A stretch of 64,000 nucleotides of DNA from Verrucomicrobiota bacterium (GCA_018648805.1 JABGQM010000022.1:1-64000); one strand, 5' to 3'; shown: positions 17,576-26,003, counted from the first letter of the stretch. A program made the numbers and translations. The notes: generated from the sequence alone by a model not told the origin.

Positions 17576-17743
17576 GTTCACGACAAAGTTTACGAAGTAG
17601 TTAGGACGGGATAGTTCACGACAAAGTTCGCGAGATGGATGCTCTTGCAGTGGCCAGATGTCGGATGCGTTGGCACTGACACTGCATCGTGAACATTGTC
17701 GTGAACTACCTCGAAACACTACCTCGTGGACTTTGTCGTGAAC
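17576..17743. repeat. GTTCACGACAA repeat cluster (two direct, two inverted)
   Basis: The motif GTTCACGACAAAGTT occurs at 17576-17590 and 17614-17628. Inverted copies TTGTCGTGAAC occur at 17696-17706 and, with CTTTG, at 17731-17743. The cluster fills most of the 300-base gap between the metal-resistance operon and the leftward DUF2442 gene. No gene is visible in this gap. The symmetry suggests a REP-like or mobile palindromic element, or a terminator region between converging genes. Confidence 0.7.
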
Positions 17744-17761
17744 GACTCCGGCGTTGATCGA

Positions 17762-18025
17762 TCATCTCTCTGCAACGAGTGGATACTTGTGCGGGTTCTC
17801 AAGTGAGTCGAGCGTCAGGTCAATGTCAAGGGCAGGCCAGTGAAGATGTACCCCGTGATGCAATTCCAGATTGAGCACATCTTCGATGTTAGCCTTCTTG
17901 AACCATGGGAAATCCTCGTGCGGCAAGAAGTGCTCCTTGTCGCAGACGAGAACCCAAATGCCATGGGCGTCTACGTTGGTGACCTCAGCCGGGGAAGTAT
18001 TGGTGCCAAGCATCGATAATGTCAT
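17762..18025 (-). CDS. DUF2442 protein (antitoxin-like)
   Basis: This 87-residue protein of the DUF2442 family has the typical GIWVLVCDKEHFLPHEDFPWFKKA core and a late LHWPALDIDLTLDSL segment. The ATG used here follows GAGAGGAAG; a longer frame exists upstream but would overlap the partner more. It overlaps the 3' end of the DUF4160 gene by about 40 bases. DUF4160/DUF2442 pairs are common on bacterial chromosomes and are often listed as toxin-antitoxin-like modules. The biochemical role is not established. DUF2442 proteins are predicted to have a small DNA-binding-type fold. Confidence 0.85.
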   Translation of the reverse strand: MTLSMLGTNTSPAEVTNVDAHGIWVLVCDKEHFLPHEDFPWFKKANIEDVLNLELHHGVHLHWPALDIDLTLDSLENPHKYPLVAER

Positions 18026-18224
18026 GCTTCCTCTCCTGTATGGTCCCTTCAATCTGTGCGAGCTGTTTTGCCGTGAGATGGTAGTTCTTTGCCATTTTCA
18101 CTTCTGGCTCCAGCCAGAACTTTGCCTCGCCATCCGCGCAAAAGACATGGATGTGCATCCGGCTTTCTTCCCGCGAGAAGAAATAGAACCGGTAGCCTCG
18201 CCATTTGAATACTGTCGGACTCAT
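17985..18224 (-). CDS. DUF4160 protein, partner of DUF2442
   Basis: This 79-residue DUF4160-family protein contains the family signature GYRFYFFSREESRMHIHV and FWLEPEVKMAKNYHL. It is the upstream gene of an overlapping pair with the DUF2442 protein, an arrangement found again and again in this family. This supports a functional module, possibly a toxin-antitoxin system. No catalytic residues are established for the family, so I give no activity. The gene is divergent from the response regulator that begins about 110 bases to the right. Confidence 0.85.
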   Translation of the reverse strand: MSPTVFKWRGYRFYFFSREESRMHIHVFCADGEAKFWLEPEVKMAKNYHLTAKQLAQIEGTIQERKHDIIDAWHQYFPG

Positions 18225-18331
18225 GTCAACAGGTTATCAGCTCGAGAAACGCTGATCAATTCTTCTCTGGATCGAATCGGGATGAGATTGATGGTGCATT
18301 GGAACCACTGGTTCGGCGAGGAGCAGATAGT

Positions 18332-18805
18332 ATGACACTTCAAGATCTGATAGCGTGGCTTAGGGGGGGGCGAAGACTTGGCCTGCACGGCAAGGACATT
18401 GAACTCTCCAAGAACATGCAGGCCCTTCCGGAGATATGGAAGAACAGCCTGCTCGTGGTGGATGACAACCCTGCCGTTCGGGACCTTCTCGATCGCGTTC
18501 TTTCCCGGTTCGGTCAGGTTACAACCGCCCAGAATGGGGAGGTCGCCCTGGGTGAGATCGAACAGCGATTCTTCAATGTCATCCTCTCGGACGTCGATAT
18601 GCCCGTTCTGGATGGGCTTTCCCTTCTGCGCCACGCCGTGAAGAAGGAGCCGCGTCTTCGTTCGCACTTCATCCTTTGCACCGGCAATCTATCGCCCGAT
18701 GTTGTTAGGACGGTCGAGGAGCATAACGTACGCCTTCTCGAGAAGCCGGTAACGATCCAGGCGATTGGCGAAGCCGTGCAAGATGTCCTTTTAAAATCCC
18801 TCTAG
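18332..18805 (+). CDS. Single-domain response regulator
   Basis: This CheY-like receiver has a 35-residue N-terminal extension and no output domain (157 residues in all). The acidic pair Asp44-Asp45, phosphoacceptor Asp87 (ILSDVDMP), Thr117 and Lys138 (LLEKPV) are all present, so it should be phosphorylatable. No histidine kinase is adjacent. I use the ATG at 18332; an in-frame TTG 11 codons earlier is less likely. A run of eight G lies near the 5' end of the coding region and could cause slippage. It may act as a phosphorelay intermediate or through protein-protein contacts. Confidence 0.8.
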   Translation: MTLQDLIAWLRGGRRLGLHGKDIELSKNMQALPEIWKNSLLVVDDNPAVRDLLDRVLSRFGQVTTAQNGEVALGEIEQRFFNVILSDVDMPVLDGLSLLRHAVKKEPRLRSHFILCTGNLSPDVVRTVEEHNVRLLEKPVTIQAIGEAVQDVLLKSL

Positions 18806-18832
18806 CGATCCACCGCGATTACGCGTCTGAGA

Positions 18833-20932
18833 CTAGCGGCTTTGGCTGGGCTTACGCTTGGCGGACTTGCGTTTGGTGTGCTTGCCGGTTCCCGGTTTGC
18901 CGGGCTTGCCCTTGCGGTGTGAGAGGTGGGGGCCGGTCTTGCCGGCTTTGGCTTTGACGCGGCGTTCGGTACGTTTGACGCGTTTGCTCTTCAGCTCGTC
19001 GTCGACCGGCTCGGTGCGTACGGAGCGTCCGCCGAAGGCGGCCTTGCTGAGAATAGCCATGACCGGCTTGACATCCTCGGTCGCGAGCTCAAAGAACGAG
19101 TAGCGGCGCATGATGTCGATCTTGCGCACCGGCACCTCGCGCTTGCATTCGTGGTTGATCAGGTCGCTCAGCTTGCGGGGATTGATCCCATCCAGTTGGC
19201 CCAGGTTGATGAACATGCGTACCTCGCGTGAATGCCAAGGCGCTTCCGCGGCGGGGGCAGCAAAGGCCGGGGCCGGGGCTTCGTCGGGGGCCGGGGCAGG
19301 GGCCTCTGCTGAAGCCTTGGCAGGCACCTTGGCAGGGGCTTCTGCAGGGGCCTCGTCATGAGCCTTGGCAGGGGTTAGCGGGGCAGGGGAGTTGTCACGA
19401 GCCTTGGCAGGAGTCTTCTTGGGAGCCTTGGCCGGGGTCTTGGCAGGAGCCTTGGCTGGGGTCTTGGCCGGGGGTGGGGCGGACGTCGCCGTGGCGGGTG
19501 GAGCTGGCGCGGCCGCGGGTTTCGCTGCTACCTGGCGTATGGGCATGGGAGGTGGAGTGGGTGTGGTACGGGGGCCAGGCTGGGCTTGCCGATTGGACCG
19601 CGAGGCCGGCGCGCTGGTGGCCAGTTCGCCCGTGTCGCGGTAGTATTTGATTAGGGTTCTGAATTCCAGGGCGACGAAGCGCTTGATGATCTCGTCGCGC
19701 TGCATGCCTTCCAGTGAGGCGTTGATCGCGGGCAGAAAGGAGTCAAGCTCGTGGTCGACTTCCACACCGCGCATCCGGTCGATCATGCTGAGGAGCTGTG
19801 CCTGGCAGACATCGCGGCCGTCGGGCACGCTGCGGAACTCGAACTTGGAACCGATCATGCGCTGGATGCGTTGCACCCGGCTCTTCTCGCGCATGTTGAC
19901 GATCACCACTGAGATGCCGTTTTTGCCGGCGCGCCCGGTGCGCCCGCTGCGATGGGTGTAGCTGTTCAGGTCATCGGGCAGGTTGAAGTTGATGACGTGG
20001 GTCAGGTCATTGACATCCAGTCCACGCGCGGCGACATCGGTTGCCACGAGGATCTGGAGCGCACGCGCGCGGAACTTGCCCATGACGCGGTCGCGTTGCA
20101 TCTGGGATAGGTCGCCGTGTAGGGCCTCGGCATCGTAACCATCCCGAATGAGCCAATCTGCGATGCCCTGGGTGTCCTGGCGGGTGCGACAGAAGACGAT
20201 GCCGTACATGTCGGGATAGAAGTCGGCAATGCGCCTGAGGGTGCGGTAGCGGTCGCGCTGATGCACGACGTAGCAGTCGTGGCGTACGTTGGTGGCTCCG
20301 GCATTGCGCTGTCCGACCGTGATTTCTTCGGCATTGCGCATGTACTTTTTGGCAATAGACGCGACTTGGCGCGGCATCGTGGCGGAGAAAAGGAGTGTGT
20401 GGGCTTCATCGGGTACGCCGGCCAGGATCGCTTCGAGATCCTCCTCGAAGCCCATGTTGAGCATCTCGTCGGCCTCATCCAGAATGACCCGTTGGATTCC
20501 GGTCAGGTTGATTCGGCCGCGACGCATGATGTCGAGCATGCGACCGGGCGTACCGACCACCACGTGCACACCGCGCTTCAAGGCGCGTAGCTGTTGGTCA
20601 ATCGGGGTGCCACCGTAGACCGCCAGGATGCGGACTTTGGATGAGCAGGCGGCATAGGCCTCCATGTCGCGTGCAATCTGCACGCAGAGCTCGCGTGTGG
20701 GACAGAGGACCAGCGCCTGGGGGGCCCGGTTGTCATGGTCGAGCATGGTCAGAATGGGAAGTCCGAACGCGGCGGTCTTGCCGGTACCGGTCTGGGCGAG
20801 GGCGACCAGATCGCCCTTGTTCTCAAGAAGACGCGGGATCACCTGCGCCTGGACGGGGGTGGGCGTTTCGAAACCCAGTCGTGATATGGCTGCCAGCAGC
20901 TCGGGGGCAAGGCCCAGGTTCATAAAGGTCAT
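18833..20932 (-). CDS. deaD: DEAD-box ATP-dependent RNA helicase (DeaD/CsdA-like)
   Basis: This 699-residue cytosolic RNA helicase has all core motifs in order: AQTGTGKT, PTRELCVQ, TPGRMLD, DEAD, SAT, ATDVAARGLDV and HRSGRTGRAG. After the two RecA domains (about residues 1-365) and a helical extension comes a long Ala/Pro/Lys low-complexity linker (about 450-575). A DbpA-type RNA-binding domain follows (VRMFINLGQLDGINPRKLSDL), then a very basic Lys/Arg tail. This layout matches cold-shock and ribosome-assembly helicases. The linker is longer than usual and made of KAPAKTPAKAP-type repeats. It lies downstream of, and in the same direction as, a Gly-rich RRM protein, which suggests shared RNA work. 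Confidence 0.93.
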   Translation of the reverse strand: MTFMNLGLAPELLAAISRLGFETPTPVQAQVIPRLLENKGDLVALAQTGTGKTAAFGLPILTMLDHDNRAPQALVLCPTRELCVQIARDMEAYAACSSKVRILAVYGGTPIDQQLRALKRGVHVVVGTPGRMLDIMRRGRINLTGIQRVILDEADEMLNMGFEEDLEAILAGVPDEAHTLLFSATMPRQVASIAKKYMRNAEEITVGQRNAGATNVRHDCYVVHQRDRYRTLRRIADFYPDMYGIVFCRTRQDTQGIADWLIRDGYDAEALHGDLSQMQRDRVMGKFRARALQILVATDVAARGLDVNDLTHVINFNLPDDLNSYTHRSGRTGRAGKNGISVVIVNMREKSRVQRIQRMIGSKFEFRSVPDGRDVCQAQLLSMIDRMRGVEVDHELDSFLPAINASLEGMQRDEIIKRFVALEFRTLIKYYRDTGELATSAPASRSNRQAQPGPRTTPTPPPMPIRQVAAKPAAAPAPPATATSAPPPAKTPAKAPAKTPAKAPKKTPAKARDNSPAPLTPAKAHDEAPAEAPAKVPAKASAEAPAPAPDEAPAPAFAAPAAEAPWHSREVRMFINLGQLDGINPRKLSDLINHECKREVPVRKIDIMRRYSFFELATEDVKPVMAILSKAAFGGRSVRTEPVDDELKSKRVKRTERRVKAKAGKTGPHLSHRKGKPGKPGTGKHTKRKSAKRKPSQSR

Positions 20933-20979
20933 TGGTGTTCCCTACGATTGTGTGCGGTCCGCGTGATGGGCCTGTTCAG

Positions 20980-21016
20980 AAAAAAAAAAGAAAGGCGCGC
21001 CGAGGCGCGCCTTTCT
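20980..21016 (-). terminator. Rho-independent terminator of the RRM protein gene
   Basis: On the minus strand GAAAGGCGCGCC and GGCGCGCCTTTC form a 12-base-pair stem with a short loop, followed by an uninterrupted run of T. It lies 25 bases after the stop codon of the Gly-rich RNA-binding protein. It should end most of that transcript before the helicase gene, so the helicase probably has its own promoter or lives on read-through. Confidence 0.9.
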
Positions 21017-21040
21017 CCTTGCGATTGATCGCAGTGCTGT

Positions 21041-21391
21041 CTACCAGCGGTCGCCGCGGCCACCGCCGCCACCACCACCACCATAGCCACCACCACCGCC
21101 GCCGCCGCCGTAGCCGCCACGTCCACCGCCACCGCCGCCACCGCCGCGAGGCTTAGGCTGCGATTCGTTAACGCGCAGGCTGCGTCCGCCAATGTCCTGT
21201 TCGTTCAGGGCGTTGATGGCTGCATTGGCCTCTGCCTTATCCGGCATCTCCACGAAACCGAAGCCTTTTGAGCGGTCGGTCATTCTATCCATGATAACAC
21301 GCGCCGACGTAACGGTCCCGTGCGGTGTGAATAGTTCCTGGAGCTGATTATCGTCCACCTCGTAAGGCAGGTTCCCAACATAGATATCCAT
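21041..21391 (-). CDS. Glycine-rich RRM RNA-binding protein
   Basis: This 116-residue protein has one RRM (residues 1-78) and a 38-residue Gly/Arg/Tyr tail. The RNP2 motif IYVGNL and RNP1 motif KGFGFVEM are intact. Such Rbp proteins occur in cyanobacteria and PVC bacteria and bind single-stranded RNA, often under cold stress. An AAGGGG site lies about ten bases before the ATG. The tail is coded by near-pure GGT/GGC repeats, which are prone to length change. A strong terminator follows. Its neighbour is a DEAD-box helicase, consistent with RNA chaperone work. Confidence 0.92.
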   Translation of the reverse strand: MDIYVGNLPYEVDDNQLQELFTPHGTVTSARVIMDRMTDRSKGFGFVEMPDKAEANAAINALNEQDIGGRSLRVNESQPKPRGGGGGGGGRGGYGGGGGGGGYGGGGGGGGRGDRW

Positions 21392-21630
21392 TATGATATC
21401 CCCTTCTTGTATCTGTCATGATTTTCTATAACTGTACATCCGACTGCTGCACCATGACACAATGCGTCTATCGACGTCGGCCACAACTGACCGAAGACAC
21501 ATGATGGTATGGTTCGGGTAGAGAAGGCAATAACTATATTCAACTCTTTTTTGAACTATTTTTTTCGGGGACGCTGTGGCGGGTTGCGCTTTGCCTCGGG
21601 GCGGGAGCGGGCTATGATGGCGCGCAGGTT

Positions 21631-23562
21631 ATGGAAACACGCCCCATAGAGAGTGATCCCAAGCGCGAGCGGCTTCGCCGGATCGTGTACCTCGGGTTCA
21701 GTCTGGTGCTGACGGTCGCGGTGTTTGCTTACCTGTTCAGCCATATTTCGCTGCGGGATGTGATCGACTTGATCCTGCACAGCAACCGCAAATCCCTGGC
21801 ACTCTTCGTCGTGCTCTCGTTGCTGATGAGCGGAATGCGTACCTGGCGCTACAAAATCGTGCTGAAGGTCTCGGGGCACTGCCCGTCCTCTGTGGCGCTC
21901 TACCTGGTGGTGCTGGTCCGGAATTTCTTTTCAGATTTGCTGCCGGCCCGGCTGGGCACGTTGATCTATGTCTACGTGGTAACCCATCGCCTGGGCGTGC
22001 CGTTTGGGGCGGCCGCGGCGAGTTTCGCGCTCTCATTCCTCTTCGACATCATTGCCCTTGTGCCCATGCTCCTGCTGGCAGGGCTCTGTTCGGCGGCGGT
22101 GGTCGAGGTGCCGGCCTGGCTACTGCTGGGGGGCGGAGGCGTGGTGGCGGTGGTCGCGATCGGTTTCCTTTTTGCACTTGTCCCGCTCCTGGGCGTGGGG
22201 CGCCGCCTGCTGGGGTGGGTGGTGACCGCGTCGGGCGGACGGGGTGCAAGGCTGCTGGAGATGTGGACGAAAGCCGAAGTGGAGATCCGACGCGCCCGCG
22301 CGGCCGGCCTCTATCTGCCGCTGCTCCTGCTTTCCGTCGGCGTACGCTTCCTTAAGTACAGCTCGCTCTATGTACTGCTCTACGCCCTGGTGGCTCCGCT
22401 GGGATATACGGTGGCGCAGCTCAGTGTGCCCAAGGTGTTTGTGGGACTCTGTGCTTCGGAGATGGCGGCCAGCCTGCCTATATCCGGCATTGCCGGGTTC
22501 GGGGCCTACGAGGGAGCCTGGGCCCTGGTGTTCGGCCTGCTGGGGTTTGAGAGCATAGCCGAGGTGACCGGCGTGTCGCATCACCTCGTGACGCAGGTCT
22601 ATGGCTACGGCATCGGCATCGCTGCACTGCTGGTGCTCTTACTGCCGTTCTTCAATGTAAAGGAGAGCCGGTCGCTTCACGTGGCAGGGCGAAGCATTGT
22701 GAAGCGGCTTGCAGCGGCAGGCGTGCTTTCTATTCTAGTGGCGCTGGGGGGTGCATGGTGGTTCAGCCAGCGCCAGGGGGCGAAGGCTCCGCCGGACGGG
22801 GCGCTGGAACTGTCGGCGGCCGCACTGGCTACCGTGCTGCAGGGCGCCGTGGTCTATGAGCATGCCGGCGGCATTTACAGGACCACCATCGGGGAGGCTT
22901 CAGGGCGCTGCCTGGCGGAGCAGGGGCGCTATCCACGCTGGTCCCCGGATGGATCCCGCATCGTGTTTGTACGCGCCACGGATGTGGTCTGCATGGATTC
23001 CGATGGCGCCAATGCACGCCCTATTGCGGGAGCAGAGCAGCCGCGCGCGGTGGCGTGGCATCCCAACGGTAACTCGGTGCTCTTCACAGATGGTGACACG
23101 ATCGTCTCAGCAGCCCTTCAGGGAGGCGCGCGCAGCGTGATCGCCAAGGGGTACGATTTCAGGGAGTTGGATATCGCGGCAGATGGCCGGCACCTGATCA
23201 CGACGGTGCTGCATCCGACCCGGTTGCGGGCCTACGACCTTGAGACGGGTGAGGTGCGGGATCTGGCACGGGGGTGTTCGGGCAGTCTCTCGCCGGATGG
23301 CGAGCGGGTCTCGAACAACCTGGGGCGTCACAAGACGATGGCGATCCTGGCGTGGAAATCAGGCGAGCAGGTCGCGGCCATCAGTGCCCCCGAAGGGCAG
23401 CGCTTCGACAATCAGTTCTGGTCGAACCATCCCGACTGGGTGGCCAGCCGGACGGAGGGCAAGCACGCCGACATCTTTATTCACCGCCTCTCAGACAACC
23501 GCGCCTTCCTGCTCACGGCTTACGGCGACTGTGACCGGCCCGATCTATACATCAGTCAATAG
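21631..23562 (+). CDS. LPG-synthase-type membrane domain fused to TolB-like propeller
   Basis: Residues 1-330 or so form an integral-membrane domain of the YbhN/UPF0104 (lysylphosphatidylglycerol synthase TM, flippase-like) family. It has NFFSDLLPARLGTL and AASLPISGIAGFGAYEGAW as signature loops. A further TM (about 350-370) leads to an exported C-terminal part with PD40/TolB-type blades (YPRWSPDGSRIVF, VAWHPNGNSVLFTDG, DRPDLYISQ). The usual family protein is about 320 residues, so this is a fusion. The membrane part may move a lipid or lipid-linked substrate; the propeller is probably periplasmic and binds a partner or glycan. Both roles are inference. It is monocistronic, divergent from the RRM gene. 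Confidence 0.82.
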   Translation: METRPIESDPKRERLRRIVYLGFSLVLTVAVFAYLFSHISLRDVIDLILHSNRKSLALFVVLSLLMSGMRTWRYKIVLKVSGHCPSSVALYLVVLVRNFFSDLLPARLGTLIYVYVVTHRLGVPFGAAAASFALSFLFDIIALVPMLLLAGLCSAAVVEVPAWLLLGGGGVVAVVAIGFLFALVPLLGVGRRLLGWVVTASGGRGARLLEMWTKAEVEIRRARAAGLYLPLLLLSVGVRFLKYSSLYVLLYALVAPLGYTVAQLSVPKVFVGLCASEMAASLPISGIAGFGAYEGAWALVFGLLGFESIAEVTGVSHHLVTQVYGYGIGIAALLVLLLPFFNVKESRSLHVAGRSIVKRLAAAGVLSILVALGGAWWFSQRQGAKAPPDGALELSAAALATVLQGAVVYEHAGGIYRTTIGEASGRCLAEQGRYPRWSPDGSRIVFVRATDVVCMDSDGANARPIAGAEQPRAVAWHPNGNSVLFTDGDTIVSAALQGGARSVIAKGYDFRELDIAADGRHLITTVLHPTRLRAYDLETGEVRDLARGCSGSLSPDGERVSNNLGRHKTMAILAWKSGEQVAAISAPEGQRFDNQFWSNHPDWVASRTEGKHADIFIHRLSDNRAFLLTAYGDCDRPDLYISQ

Positions 23563-23600
23563 GCCAGCGATTGCCACCACACAGGATAGTGTCGTTTTTG

Positions 23601-23687
23601 CCACGGATCACACGGACAGCTCGGATGCTGCCGGCCTCGCCGGCAGGTGGAAGAGCCGCCCATCAGTGACATCCGTGTAATCCGTGG
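23601..23687. repeat. Inverted repeat CCACGGATCACACGGA / TCCGTGTAATCCGTGG
   Basis: Arms of 16 bases match at 15 positions when inverted. The loop holds GCCGGCCTCGCCGGC, itself a hairpin. The element lies in the 210-base gap before the V-ATPase cluster. The sequence type, CCACGGATCACACGG, is a dispersed repeat familiar from environmental genomes. No gene is visible in this gap. Confidence 0.7.
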
Positions 23688-23772
23688 TTGTCCCATCCTA
23701 TTTGCCTCCAGAAAGTGGGTTGACTGACCCATCGCTTTTCCCTACTCTGGGCAGAACTGGACAGGAGTGGAC

Positions 23773-24531
23773 ATGGCCGGACAGGCTATGGATTCATGTG
23801 GCGTGGAGTTGCTTATGCCTGAAGAGAGCACTACAAATGGTGAGATGACCGATGCGGTCATGACGTTGCAGGAGGTCGCGGCCTACCTGAAGGTCTCGGA
23901 GAAGACCATTCTGCGCATGATCCAGGCCGGTGAGTTGCCGGGACTGAAGGTCTCCAACCAGTGGCGTTTTGTGCGTGCGGTGATTGACGACTGGCTGACA
24001 CGACGCATGTACCGCACCACCAGTGAGAAGCTGAGCGAGGTGATTCAGCCGCGTCATCCCGAACTCTCACTGGCACGTCTTCTGACGCCCGCGCGCATCA
24101 TCATGGACTTGGAGCCGGGTGCCAAGAAGGATGTCCTGGCTCGCCTGGTCGCCCCGCTCGTTGACGAGGGCACGGTTACCGATCCCGCGGCCTACATGGC
24201 GGCTCTGGTTGGACGTGAAGAGATTGTCTCCACCGCGATCGGTGACGGCGTGGCGATCCCGCATGCGCGTGATCCGGAGCACGCTGCGCTCGCTCAGAGC
24301 TGCATGACGCTGGGCATCTGCCGGGCGGGTATGCCGTTCGGCGCCCTGGATGAGAAACCGACCCACCTCTTTTTCCTTATAGGGGGCATCTCGACCGAAG
24401 ACCATCTGCGCCTGGTCGCACGCACGATGCTGATCTTGCGTCAGCCCGGATTCATTGATGCTCTGGTGGGGACAGGGGATCAGGCGGCTGTGGCGGCCTT
24501 GATCGCGCAAGCCAGCGAGAAGAACGCATGA
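23773..24531 (+). CDS. PtsN-like EIIA domain protein with N-terminal excisionase-type HTH
   Basis: This 252-residue protein has two domains. Residues 28-75 form a helix-turn-helix of the MerR/excisionase type (LQEVAAYLKVSEKTILRMIQ...WRFVRAVIDDWL). The C-terminal 150 residues form a fructose/nitrogen PTS EIIA domain with the phosphorylatable His in GVAIPHARD. No sugar-permease domains are present, so it is a regulator rather than a transporter. AGGAG six bases before the ATG supports the start. Its stop overlaps a 42-aa membrane peptide gene that in turn overlaps the first V-ATPase subunit gene. The operon link suggests PTS phosphorylation may adjust ATPase expression or activity. Confidence 0.85.
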   Translation: MAGQAMDSCGVELLMPEESTTNGEMTDAVMTLQEVAAYLKVSEKTILRMIQAGELPGLKVSNQWRFVRAVIDDWLTRRMYRTTSEKLSEVIQPRHPELSLARLLTPARIIMDLEPGAKKDVLARLVAPLVDEGTVTDPAAYMAALVGREEIVSTAIGDGVAIPHARDPEHAALAQSCMTLGICRAGMPFGALDEKPTHLFFLIGGISTEDHLRLVARTMLILRQPGFIDALVGTGDQAAVAALIAQASEKNA

Positions 24532-24656
24532 ACAACCTCGAGAGCATCATGGTCTTCTTGCTCGCCTTGGTGCGGGTGTTCTTGTTTGGACTGGTCATCT
24601 GGTTGGTTGTGCGTGAGATCCGTAAGAGCGGACGTACGGAGAAGAAGGATTCATGA
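24528..24656 (+). CDS. 42-aa single-pass membrane peptide
   Basis: This very small gene overlaps the preceding stop (ATGA) and the following start (ATGA), so it is tightly built into the operon. The product starts MNNLESIM, has one TM helix (about residues 8-29, VFLLALVRVFLFGLVIWLVV) and ends with a basic-acidic tail (EIRKSGRTEKKDS). The double overlap argues strongly that it is translated. No family is recognised. It could be an assembly factor, a regulator or an accessory membrane subunit of the V-ATPase. Confidence 0.7.
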   Translation: MNNLESIMVFLLALVRVFLFGLVIWLVVREIRKSGRTEKKDS

Positions 24657-24973
24657 ATACGATAGATGATATTGACCGTTTGCGGGCGGCTGAGCAAGAG
24701 GCCCAGTCGGTGGTGGCCGAGGCCAAGGCGAAGGCCCGCCAGGTGCGCAAGGATACAGAGGCGAGCGTGGCCGAGCTAAGCGCGGGGGCCGGCGAGGAGT
24801 TGGCGGCCATGCGCGCGCGGGTACTGGCCGAGTCGAGCGGTGAGATCGAGGCGTATGTCACGGCGTCGCGTGAACGGGTTGCAGCCACGGCAAAGGATGT
24901 GGCCGCGAGACTCGCGACTGACAAGGACGCGGCCGTTCAAGCCGTGGTGGAGGCCGTGATTAACGGTGAGTAG
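24653..24973 (+). CDS. V-type ATPase subunit G/H (peripheral stalk)
   Basis: This 106-residue, almost wholly coiled-coil protein is rich in Ala, Glu and Lys (LRAAEQEAQSVVAEAKAKARQVRKD). The length and heptad pattern match the G/H (NtpF/AtpH) peripheral-stalk subunit that pairs with subunit E. It lies first among the ATPase genes, and its stop overlaps the GTG start of subunit C. The sequence of such stalks is poorly conserved, so the call rests on composition, length and operon position. Confidence 0.8.
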   Translation: MNTIDDIDRLRAAEQEAQSVVAEAKAKARQVRKDTEASVAELSAGAGEELAAMRARVLAESSGEIEAYVTASRERVAATAKDVAARLATDKDAAVQAVVEAVINGE

Positions 24974-26003
24974 CCTGGCACCATATGCAGCCCCCTGTGT
25001 AAGAGCATGTGCGCTGCGCAGCACACTGCTCAAGCCGCAGGAGTGGCATGATCTCGTCGCGATGGATTCGATCGAATCGATCATGGCCTGGCTCAAGGAG
25101 CGCGGCGTGTTGCCCGAGGATACCCCCGATATTGCCACAGCAGAACGCACCGCCCACGCGGCCGTGATTCACAGCAGCTCGGCCCTGCTTCGCTTTGCAC
25201 GTGGGGAGGTGAGCGACCTCCTGCGCTGTTTTCTCCACTATTACGATCTGATCAATCTCGAAAGTGTGATCCAGCGGATCCACGCCATGGCCGATGGCGA
25301 GCAGGCGCAGGGCCTGCCGTACGATACCGGCGCGCTGGGACTCTTCGAGGCGAGCCTGGGGGATGCGACCAACTACGCCGCCCTGACCCGCATGCTGCAG
25401 AACAGCCCCTTTGCCGCTGCATACGAAGAGGGGCTACGGCGCTATTACGAAGATGAGGATGTCTCGCGTCTGGTCGAGGGCATCGAGCTGGCCTTTTTTG
25501 CAGAGTGGGTCGCGGCCGCGCAGCGCTGCGGGTTTATGCTCAAGAACGGCACCGACGGCTCCGGCCTGGCGGTCTTCCTGGTGGGGCGAATTATCGAGGC
25601 CGCCGTACGCTTGAAGGTCCATCGCGGGGCCGAGACGAGCCGTGTGGTGGAGTGGCTCTCGCTGGTGGCTGACGACCGTGTGCTCGACGCCTGCCTCGAT
25701 GCTCTGACCGGCGAGGCGGATGACGCCGCCGTGATGACGGTGGCCGGACACCTGCTGCCCACGTCGCTGCTGGCCAAGGTGCCGCCCGGCCGTGGTAGTG
25801 CGCGCGATGCGTTGGCGCGGCTGCGCGTGTTGGTCCTGCGACGTGTCATCAAGGCCGGCCGCGGCATCACCTTTTCGGCCGATTTCCTGACGAGTTTCCT
25901 TATCCTGCAAATCTACCAGGCCCTCGAACTGACGCTCGTGCTCGAATCGAAAGAGACCGGGATCTCGGATGTCGCCTTTGCTTACGGGGAGGTGGCTGCA
26001 TGA
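24966..26003 (+). CDS. atpC: V-type ATPase subunit C
   Basis: This 345-residue protein of the vATP-synt_AC39 family forms the socket that joins the central rotor shaft to the membrane ring. All-helical segments such as LLRCFLHYYDLINLESVIQ and FSADFLTSFLILQIYQALELTLVLES fit the family, as does the length. The GTG start overlaps the subunit G stop region by eight bases, and its end overlaps subunit I by four. It is called here from fold-typical helices plus its exact place in the operon. Confidence 0.88.
   Translation: MSSLAPYAAPCVRACALRSTLLKPQEWHDLVAMDSIESIMAWLKERGVLPEDTPDIATAERTAHAAVIHSSSALLRFARGEVSDLLRCFLHYYDLINLESVIQRIHAMADGEQAQGLPYDTGALGLFEASLGDATNYAALTRMLQNSPFAAAYEEGLRRYYEDEDVSRLVEGIELAFFAEWVAAAQRCGFMLKNGTDGSGLAVFLVGRIIEAAVRLKVHRGAETSRVVEWLSLVADDRVLDACLDALTGEADDAAVMTVAGHLLPTSLLAKVPPGRGSARDALARLRVLVLRRVIKAGRGITFSADFLTSFLILQIYQALELTLVLESKETGISDVAFAYGEVAA

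Noticed and set aside
18881..19650. Rightward Gly/Ala-rich frames over the helicase 3' end
   Set aside because: They are shadows of the low-complexity KAPAKTPAKA linker of the DEAD-box gene.
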